NCBI GenBank assembly: GCA_018340805.1
Contig: JACMZG010000008.1
Span: 27,352,411 to 27,416,410, forward strand
Direction: 5' to 3'
Length of the DNA: 64,000 nucleotides
Source of the DNA: Microvelia longipes
Taxonomy: Eukaryota; Arthropoda; Insecta; Hemiptera; Veliidae
In this document: positions 25,501 to 36,618 of the stretch, piece after piece
How positions within the stretch are numbered: position 1 is the stretch's first letter
Layout: every line of letters begins with the position of its first letter
Notes under the pieces: generated by a model
What the model saw: the letters and a program-made list of their open reading frames with translations, nothing else
Database searches by the model: none
Told to the model about the DNA's origin: nothing
Translations under genes and position numbers: made by a program

Positions 25501-28500
25501 ACGCATATTTACACTTACTAATGGACGACGAAAGTTCACTGGTCCAAACGCTAAGCACTCACCGAGGTTTATACAAAGTAAACAGATTAATGTTTGGAGT
25601 AAAGGTGGCCCCAGCCAATTGGAATAAATTTATGGATAGATTACTACACGGATTGGAGGGAGTGGCTAGTTTTTTTGATGACATAATATACAGGGGGCAA
25701 CATAGAAGAGACATTGCAACGATTGAAGATGGTACTAGACAGACTGAGAGAATAATTTAAAACTAACAAGGACAAGTGTTGTATTTTTAAAGAAAAGTAT
25801 CAAATATTGGGGCATATAATTGACGAAAACGGATTACATACTACCCAGGAAAAGTCCAGGCATTAATGAAAGCGAAAAGGCCAGAAAACGTTTCTGAACT
25901 AAAATCATTTCTAGGTCTTGTAAATTATTACAACAGATTTATTCAGAACTTGGCAACCATACTAAACCCGTTAAACAACTTACTAAAAAAGAGCTCTAAA
26001 TTCAAATGGAATGAAGATTGTGAAAAGTTTTAACAAAGTAAAACAGGAAATCGCTAGTGACAAAACATTGATTCATTTTGACGATAAAAAGCCACTAATA
26101 TTAGCTACTGACGCCTCACCGGTAGGGTTAGGAGCTGTATTATCGCACGACTTGAAGACGGATCAGAAAAGACCGATTGCTTTGCTCGAGGACCTTAACT
26201 AAAACCGAAAAATGTACAGCCAAATAGACAAGGAGGCAACTGGAATTTATTGGGGTTTAAAGAAATTTTTTCATTACTGTTATGGAAGAAAATTTACCCT
26301 GGTCACGGACCACAAACCTTTAGTTTCGATATTTAATCCTAATAAAGCACTACCTAGTATGACAGCAACAAGACTCTTCAACTACGCTAACTTTTTATCG
26401 GGATTTGACTATAATATTGAATTTAGGAAGACGGAAAGACACGGCAACGCAGATTTTTTATCAAAGATTTCCTACTGAACAATGCAATGAAAATTACAAG
26501 GATGACCTACAAATATTTTGCATGAAACAAGTTGAAACTTTACCAGTAACAAAGGAAAGGATTGTTAATGAAACAGAAAAGGACTGTACTTTGAAACCTA
26601 TAGTAGAGAAATTACAACAAGGGAAGAGCTTAAAGACCCTAGGCCTTAATGATTGTGAGTACTCAATACAAGAGGGATGTCTTTTTAAGGGAAACAGGGT
26701 GGTGATACCTGCGTCGTTACAGAAGAAGTACTTGAGGAACTACATGCAGGGCACATGGGCATTGTCAAGACTAAAATGATTGGACGAAGTTATTGTTATT
26801 GGTATAATATGGACAAACATATAGAAGAGATGGTGAAATCTTGCAAAAGGTGCTGCCTAAAACAAAACGAGCCACCCCAAATAACACACAGTTGGGAGAG
26901 ACCAGACGAGAGATACGAACGAGTTAGACCTAATGTTCAAAAATACCACACTAAGAAAGATGCCTAGAGAACAGTTCCCAGTAAGAGAAGTTTCAAGGAG
27001 GAGAGAGAGTTCAAGTTGAATGTATAGAGGAGATAAAGGAGAGCGCTGAGTTTTGGAAATGTTAATAAAGAAGTTAGGACAATTACATTTTCTAATAAGG
27101 CTAGAGACGGAGAGGTATGCAGACGACATATAAATCAGATGCTTTCAAGCAGATTCAGAGGGGAGCGATGATATATATTTATTTGTTTATCTTATAGTTT
27201 TGACATGATTTGTCATATGATGTTTTTAATGTCATTCAATTATATTACAATTATGATTCTAACTTTTTGTAATACTTAGTAGTAACTAGCGTAGTATATA
27301 ACAAGTATTATTATTTCTCTTCAGTTATTTTACAGAAAACAAAACATAAAAGTATATTCAAATTTATCTGGAAATAACTATAAATACCTTTATGGAAAAT
27401 AAATTTATGGAAATCGGGAGGCCTAGCAACCCTAACTACAGGATTAAAGAATTTTTCTATTTCTTTAATTGAAATAAAATTCTCAAGTTTGTAATTTCCT
27501 GAATCATCATATGCTTGAGAGAGCAGATGATTTTAGGTTCTGATTTTGTTTGACCTTAACACAGCAAATGAGACATTTCTCTCGTTTCGAATAATATGTG
27601 CACTTCTTATAGTGGCAAATGTATTAATTCTCTGATAATGATATCTGACAAAATGTGTCCTAAATTGAAAATGGAATCCTAGCATATAGCTAATTTATTT
27701 ATAAGACTTTTCAATCAATAAAAGAGTTCATATTTTCATGTAAAATTTGTTGAATAGTTATGATGAATCAGCATTAAAAAACTTTAATTAACTTTAGGAT
27801 TAGTAAAATTTGATGGTAAACAAGATTATTTGATGACGTATCGACTAACTGTGCCCTAGTTTTTGAGCAGTTCCCTTTTATATTAAGATTAAAGAATAAG
27901 AACTTTATTTGTAAACTACAGAAAATGTGATAAAACTATCCAATTAAATTTTACAAAACAAAAAAAATACAAATTTTACAAAATATCAAATAAAAACAAA
28001 GCATGTTGAAGATCATCATCAAAACTTTTACAGTTTTTCTCTTTATTTTAAACTTTTTCTCTTTTACAGTGCTGAAAGAGTTGTGTAAGTGTCCAAGTGA
28101 TATTGTATGAGTAAAAGTATTACCAGAGCTTAAACCTGATGCAGTTTTGGGACTATTGCATCCTGACTTTTGACTAAGTTTAGACTAATTTTCAACTTGA
28201 CTAAGTTGACTTGTTTTTAGATCTTTTACAACTCAGGTCTAGAGTTTCACTGATTTAAGAACTGTCAACACAGTTTATAATATAAGATATATTTCTAGAC
28301 ATGTCTAATGGTGGAAATTGAGTCTGTTTTGTTGGGAGAAAATAGATAGATATTAATTTACTTATTACCTATTGGTCTTTTCAAACTTGAATCAAAGGCA
28401 TCTTGATAAGGCATATGATAAGTTACTTTATCACCATCAGGGAAACAGAGAGTCGAGCTTTGCTTATGATCATCTAATTATATATGTCTGTCATAACTAC

Positions 28501-31500
28501 TTCCCCGCAGATAATCACCCACATAAGTGATAGTTTTTCCATGTAAGTTCCACTTTTACCTGTATTTTCATCATTTCTACATGTTGGATCATTTCAACAT
28601 TACACTTTGTACTTGTACTTTGTATCTGTACTTTCTTCTAAAGCTAATAAACATTCATTAACTTGATGATCAACATCTAAGTGTCAAAAATTGATTGCCT
28701 GTAAGTTTTCTAGCTGGGTCCTCTGTGTCTTTATCCACTTCATTTATTTTCTTTAAACAAGATTTGAAACTTTTAGTTTGGTGAACCCATTTTAATGTAA
28801 GAGTTTATCTCATTATTTAATCTCATTTTTAAGCTTTTTTATGAAAACAAACAGTTAAAAATTGTTGTTTTTGGATTTGTTTAATGCCACTAAACATAGC
28901 TTAGTGGCCAGCTTTTACTGGCTGTGGCGCCGAGACCACGGAGCGGCCAAGAGGCCGAAGGCCTCTTGTTTTTTAGTTAACTTATTTCTTATATTATATT
29001 TTACAAATGTCCTTGATAGAAAAACATTATTTCTTGATTAATTTTAACTTAATAAAAATAACAATTTAATGCATCTTGTTTGTTAAAATCCTCACTACTT
29101 CATCAATTAATTGATTTAGTAAAGTATGGATCAGAGAATAACACCAGGCCATAGGAACACCAAGTCACCTGTATGTAACTTCAAACTTTCGCTTCATGTC
29201 CAGGGAACAGTGACATTGAGATATTTATTTATTTTACAATACAACACATTACACATATTAAATTGGACTTAAAAAACCAGAATTGTGAACTCCTTACAAA
29301 AAGACTAGAGTCTTGCACTGTAAGGAAGAGTATTTAAAATATTAAACATGGATTGTCAAATATTCAGCCTATGTATTGTTATTTATAATAACTGTGCCCT
29401 AGATTTGGAGCAGTTCCCTTTTATATTAATATTAAAGAATAAGAACTTAATTTGTAAAATACAGAAAATGATAAAAACTTTCCAATTTAATTTTACAATA
29501 CAAATTTCACAAAAATCATGTTGATCTTCATGCTGAAACTTGATTTCCAGTTATTTTTCTAACTGGTTCCTCTTTTACAGAGCTGAAAGAGTTGTGTAAG
29601 TGTCCAAGTGATATTGTACGTGTAAAAGTATTACCAGAGCTTAAACCTAATGCAGTTTTGGGACTATTGCATCCTGACTTTTGACTAAGTTTAGACTAGT
29701 TTTGAGATCTTTTACAACTGAGGTCTAGAGTTTCACTGATTTAAGAATAGTCAACACAGTTTATAATGTAAGATAAATTCCTAGACATGTCTAATGCTGG
29801 AAATTGAGTCTGTTTGTTGGGAGAAAATAGATAGATATTAATTTACTTATTACCTATTGGTCTTTTCAAAGTTGAATCAAATCATTCAAGTTACTTAATC
29901 ACCATCAGGGAAACAGAGAGTTAAGCTTTGCTTATGCTCATCTAATTAAATATGTCTGTCATAACTACTTCCCAGGAGATAATCACCCACATAAATGATA
30001 GTTTTTCCATGTCAGTTCCGTTTTTACCTGTATTTTCATCATTTCTACAGTACTCGTTGGAGTATCTGTACTTTCTTCTAAAGCAAGTAAACATTCATTA
30101 AGTTGATGATCAACATCTAAATGTTAAAAATCGATCACCTGTAATTTTTCTAGCTGGGTCCTCTGTGTCTTTATCCACTTCATTTATTTTCTTTGAAACA
30201 AGATTTGAAACTTTTTGTTTGGTGAACCCATTTTAATGAAAGATTTTATCTCATCATTTAATCTCATTTTTAAGGTTTTTTTTTATGAAAACAAACAGTT
30301 GAAAAATTGTTTGGTTTTGTTTAATGCCACTTGTTAATTGTTAGTCTAGTTTTAATGCCACTTACCAAAACTAGTAATAAAACAAACTCTGATGTTGGAC
30401 AACAGGGAGAGCCTATAACCATTCATCAACTCGATGATTAACATCTAAATGTCAAAAATTGATTGCATGACATTGCAAAATGCATGGCAAAATGTCATTA
30501 AGAAAATTAATAATAAATTAACAAATAATTGCATAACAAAAACCAATACACAAGGGATTTCTTCTACACCTTGTAAGATGGGCTGTATCAGAGCTCTAAA
30601 CTGTGGTGTATTGATGGGTGCTATGGGTTCTGCCTCAGAACACCTCAGCCCCACAGACTGGAAAGAAGCGACACGGGCCCTGAAGGGCCTGACACCAAAC
30701 TCTGCATAGACTCAGGAATGATTGAACCACTTTGGAGAGTGGCCCGACACCATCTTAAACTGCTGACCTTAAGCATATAGTGTCACCCTTACTTTAAGCT
30801 GTTTTGAGAGAAAATTATGTTTCTTTGGTCTAATCGCTTTGTAAAATGTGGGACTTGTTATAGTTTGAATGTCGTCTTGGGTCATGATAATGTTGATCTT
30901 TGTTTTGGTTTTTAATTTGTTACTGGCTTGTTTTTCACATTTTTCAACTACTTTTTGTCCAGCATTATGATGCAAGCCTTGGTTTAAGGGATCCAACCCT
31001 GTAAAATCTGAACTAGATGGAAAACATTGGGAAGTTTTGAGATAGATAAAAAATGTATGGTTTAGTTACGTGCCCATTACATCTTGTGATGATATATTTA
31101 ATTAAACAGTTACATTAAATACATGTTTTGTTCTTGCAAATAAAAATTAATCGAAATGAATTGTAAAAATATAAAAATAAAAGACTAAATATTAACATTT
31201 TTTTAAAATAATTTATTGAGTAAAATATGCTATAAATCTACATTTTTTTAATGTTTACTAGGCAGTAGAATAGATACAATGTTAAGCTTATTTAAAAAAT
31301 TTATTCTGATACATTGTCTAAATGTGCTGATATGTTTGAGATGATGAGAAGGTAAGTTTATTTTATGCATATTTTTAGTAGAATAACCATGGTGTTTCTC
31401 TGCACTTCTACAGCAGCTCCCAAAATAAAAATTGCAGGAAGGGTGAATACTTTTAATCTCTTAAATAGTGGTGTGCAGCTGTCATTTTTTCTCTAATGAA

Positions 31501-34500
31501 ATTTGCTGGGTGTGTGGAGAGTTGCCCCAAGCAGCAACACAAATGGAGTGAAAGTGAGCATTGTAGCTTTTAAGTACTATATCTAAAGTTGAGCTTAATT
31601 TTCTTAAGAGGTAAACTATAGAGGGAAATTTATTAACCAGGGCTTTATACTGAAGCCTCCATGATGAAGTCTGGTCAATAAGTATTAAAGTTTTAAATGG
31701 TTCAGCTTTATGAGAATTTCTCTTTAATGTAAGTGAAAGTTTTTGATTTTATTCTCATTTGCATGGTTGTAGAAAGTTGCAGTTAAACCGATCTTTTACT
31801 CTGAGCACAGCCATAGTATCACTTCAAATGCTTTTATCCTTGAGGGAAAGAAATAAATTAATGCCGTAAGACTACTTGCAGCATTTAGCTTCAATTTCAG
31901 GTAAATCATGGATACAGAGGGTTAATAAGAGGGGTCCAAGGACAGAGCCATGTTGAACTTAAAAAAGATCAAATGAGACCCATTTAACTCAATGGTGCTC
32001 TAGTTACTTTAAAAGAATATCATGAATATCACTAGCAACTTGTAAAATATTAATCTGATTATTAATGCAAAGGATGTAGTTAGGTTGGATAATTAGTTTG
32101 GATGCTGGTTTCTCAGTTATTTTTGAATTTAAATTAAAAAATTGATTGATTACACTTTTTTAAAAATCATTGAAGTAGCAAGAGGCAAGTCTTGCGCTAT
32201 ATTAGTTGAGCACATCTTTTTTGGCAGGCAAAAGATGTGCTACAGTCCTTATGTGAGAGTAGTGGTCCTGAAAAATACCATTTTAGGCGACCCATTGAAG
32301 TTCTGACAACATGAGCTTCATCATGTTGTCTTGTGGCAGCACTCTCCGACATGTCGAAGGCCAGCGTAGTAAGGAAACCCTTCGCTTGGAACCATGACCA
32401 TTTTTTTAGAGTAATGAAGAGTTCCCACCTCCAAAGAGGTTAGAACAGTATATTAAGGATTTACTCCCATAAGGCCTAACCAACATAGTAGCGGTGTGAA
32501 AAACAGAAGATTAGAAGGTGAGAATAAAAGCCTCAATGAAGTTTACTGCTTCCTAATTAGATCTGCCAGCAGGATCTCAATAGAATACAGTATTCTGGAG
32601 AGAGTTGGCTGAAAATATGGTTTAGAGATGCAGCACCAATGGTAGTGAAGAAAGGGGGGATGGAAATAATAATGCTCACTGACGCAATGACTTAACATTG
32701 TCTGGTTTCGTCAAGCTTAAAATTGACTATTTACAATAAATCTTTTATAAATTTTAATGTGTAGCGGGCTTCATTTATCAATGTATTTTTTGTGAGCTAA
32801 CTGACGCTAGGTATCAGCTTGACTCTGGTATAAAAGGCATGGGATATTTATCGATGGCTGTATGATTACTACTACTAGCTTCAATAAGGGTTTCATGAAC
32901 CCCTTTGTCATGGGTATCAGTATTGGTTTCCTCTGTAAGTTTGTCCTTCTCATTTCGGGCTATATCGTAAAAATTAAGTCACTTGTTTAAGGGAGTAAAT
33001 AGCAGCAATATGATTAACACTCAAGAGTGAATAGATTTTTGTTGAGGTGGCTGAAGCTGGGTTCAGCAAGTGATACTATTCCTTGCGGGAGCTTATTGCA
33101 GCATTTCCTTTCTATGTAGAAGGGTGAGCTGTTGGTGAAAGTCAGTCTGTGGGCAGGATAGGATAGTCCAATCTATTACAGTTTCTTGTGTTGTAGCTGT
33201 GCTGTTTGTAGTGTAGGATGTCGAGGTTCAGTTTTGCATAGGTCAAAAGGTTGTAGATGTAGAGTGATGACAAGGTGAGGATTCCCAACTCTTTAAAACT
33301 ACTCACGATATTATGCAATTTATGACATGAACTAAGGGCGTGGTATCAGCTTGGTAGAAGGGTGAGCTGTTGGTGAAAGTCAGTCGGTGGGCAGGATAGT
33401 CCAATCTATTACAGTTTCTTGTGTTATAGCTGTGCTGTTTGTCGTGTAGGATGTCGAGGTTCAGTTTTGCATAGGTCATAAGGTTGTAGATGTAGAGTGA
33501 TGACAAGGTGAGGATTCCCTACTCTTTAAAATTACTCATGATATCATGCAGTTTATGACAAAATATTTGAATGAACTAAGGGCGTGGTATCAGCTTGACT
33601 CTGGTATAAAAGGCTTTGGATATTTATTGATGGCTATATGGTCACTGCTAATAGCTTCCACTAGGGTTTCATGAACCCCTTTGTCTTGGGTATCAGTCAT
33701 GCTTTCCTCTGTAAGTTTGTCTTTTTCATTTCTGGCTAAATCAAAAAATTACTTCACTCGTTTAAGAGTGTAAATTGCAGCAACATGATCAACACTTAAG
33801 AGTGGAGATCCTCAATGAATGAGCTAGGTCCTCTTTACTTGTCACAGCATATTATCTATAAAAACTTTATTTCCTTACAAAAAACATTATCAAAAATAGA
33901 AACATGTTTAAATGCAACATATAATATTTTTTAAATGGAAAAAGGAAAATGTCCTCTTAATGTTGTTAATAATATCTATTATGTAGAACTTAAAAATTAC
34001 ATAATTGAAGATGGAATTACGAAATTATCATCAAATAAATGGGTTTACCATTAAATAGCAGTGGGTTACGAGCTGTTTCTAGTTAAACAGTAGAAACTTA
34101 TAATAAAGTTTCTGTGGATTAGATGCAAAATGCCTGTGCACTAGCATTTATAGGTCCCAAAACGAGGCCTACTTGATAGATGATCTATGATTACTCTAAT
34201 TACTATCACTAAAAATTTAAATTAATAATATTTAGATGCCGAATGAAATAATATTTTAAATTTCAAAGTAAAGTTAATTTGAGTAAATGCAAGAAATAAA
34301 ATAGATGAAGAATAAATTTGGCAACCGCTGACAGTCCTGGACGCCTAACTAGAGGCGTCTAGTACAATAAGTGCATTAGAATGACTGTGCGGAACATAAC
34401 TAAGGCAGACTTAGGGTCAACAAACCTATTCTCTTTAACCTAGTCACTTTAAATTAAGCGAAAATCACTGAACTCAAAAACTGATATTAATACTCGGCCG

Positions 34501-35557
34501 ACATCGTTAAAAATAAATATGAGTGAAAGTGATAGCTTCTACTGTGAAGAAGACCGGACAAGGGTAAACACATAAAACGAATAATTCCGGTCATATACCC
34601 TGGCTTTGGTATTTATTTGCTCACACAATACTTTCCCAATATACCTACAGGATAATGAGAAAACTAAATACGGGCCTATGGCCCGTAGCCGCTACGCGGC
34701 CCAGGGGCCCCCTAGAGGCCGCTTGCGGCCACATTGTTGTAGTTTTGTATTATGTATGGTTTCATTATAGTTTCTTGTTACATGGCATTTTGCCACGTAT
34801 TTAGCAAATTTTCACAGCCTCGTTTCACAGGCCCGCGAAGCGGGGCTGAGAGGCTTTCTCACAAATTTGATTTGATTAATCCTCTATTATTAATAGTAAG
34901 CAATAATATTACAGTTAACAAGCAATATAAAAAAATAATAAGTATATTTAAATACATAAGTAATACGTTTTTTATAGAGGTATAAAGAATACAAAAAAAA
35001 AATCCACACATTGCAACTGTTGGAGTAACCTTGTATTAAGGGTAAGGAAAAGATTATAGTTTCATCTTTCATCAGTTTTAGTTATCGTCCACCATACAAA
35101 AGGGTATAAACTCTTACATACATTTATGATTGTTTATACAATTTAATGAAAAATGTCAAGTTTTTTTCGTAAACAAATTGTTTATTTGAGTATAAAAAAT
35201 CCTATTGTATTGTTCTTTAAGTTAAAAAAAATAAAAATACCGTTTTCGTCACTTAGGATTGTCCGATTGAGCTGAAACCGGTCGCAATCGTTTAAGAATG
35301 ACATCGACCTTATAAAGACTATCTCGAGGTTCTTCCTCTTTACAGGCCTGCTTAGCTCGGCGTGGATCAGTGGAAGCCATTTTTGTCCTGTCTCTCTGGG
35401 ACAGTAGGCTTACCAGGATGGAGCAAGAGGTAGAGGCCCCTCTTTTATACTATATCCCCACCCTCTAACACTACTGAACCCAAAATATATCGTCCGATTC
35501 TTTGACCTAGACGTAACATATATACAAGATTTTTATATATATATATTATATATATAT

Positions 35558-35602
<45 letters not shown>

Positions 35603-35905
35603 ATATTATTATATATATGTATTCGTTTGCGCCATTTGTGATGGTTCGATGGAGCTAAAATTGGTCTTAATCGATTCAGCTGGCCGTCTATCTAAATACA
35701 AGATACCTTGTTTTAAAGCCATTTCAAGTTTCAAAAACGTTTTTTTTTTCATGACGATGACGTCATACGTAAACTTTGATTGATACGTCATAATGTTTTA
35801 TAAACAATAGGCCTCGTAACCTCCACAACATCTCGCGATTTGCAAAGTTTCGTTTCAATTTAAGAACACCTTCAAGAGTTATCGTTCGCCATACGAAAGG
35901 GTAGA

Positions 35906-35948
<43 letters not shown>

Positions 35949-36574
35949 ATATATATATATATATATATATAACATATATATATATATATATATAAACTTT
36001 TTTCGGACATATTTTTTTGTTATCAGGAAGCCAATAGGAACCGATTCCCCTCACTCCTACCCTCAACTTCCGTCATCCGAACAACCTCATAAGCGTCAAT
36101 TTCATAATGAAAATTCGCTAAAACACAAGAAGTAGCGAAATGAAAACTGAGCACCTCAAAAGTGCTCCGTTAAGCTATGTAAAGGTATTAGTCCAGAGAG
36201 TAGAGGTCCTTACCCAAGGACTAGAGAAATATGACTGGCATGGAATAACCCCACCAATCGCCTTTATATACGTTCCTAGACCCCCTACCCCGGACCCTCT
36301 CTGTCCCAAGGATCATCCACAGAGGTTAACTACAACCCACATGTTACTGACTTGTTACGTCACTGTACTTCTCTAAACAACCTTCCCTGGTCACAGTGAT
36401 TTCGCCTGCAACCCCTGGGGGCAAAAGACGTTAAAGTCTGCCAAGATAACTAGGGTTGTAGCCTGGCTTACATATGAGTTATCGTCAAATATAATAAAAA
36501 TAAGTTAATATATTCAGTTAATTAAAAAACATATTCAGATTAAACATGTGTATAATATAACATATTCAGATTAA

Positions 36575-36618
<44 letters not shown>

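Larger units (their letters stand above)
23403..27303 (+). mobile_element. Ty3/Gypsy LTR retrotransposon, integrase-deleted
   Basis: A 3,901-bp element bounded by two identical 135-bp LTRs (tgatatatat...tataaca) and a 5-bp target duplication AGTAT at 23398-23402 and 27304-27308. The primer-binding site tggcgacgaggat begins one base after the 5' LTR; the polypurine tract aggggagcga precedes the 3' LTR. Order gag, protease, RT, RNase H and a stub of integrase is typical Gypsy. No envelope gene. The coding region has several frameshifts and lacks the integrase catalytic core. Confidence 0.95.

Noticed and set aside
30449..30709. 86-codon + frame as a gene
   Set aside because: Its beginning is part of the non-coding R repeat and it has no known domain; it lies within the dynein intron.
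35757..35766. Perfect ATGACGTCAT, a CREB/ATF-type site
   Set aside because: A single 10-bp match within a repeat is expected by chance often enough; no other support for regulation.
35763..36066. Tyr/Ile repeat frames across (TA)n
   Set aside because: Translation of a TA microsatellite.
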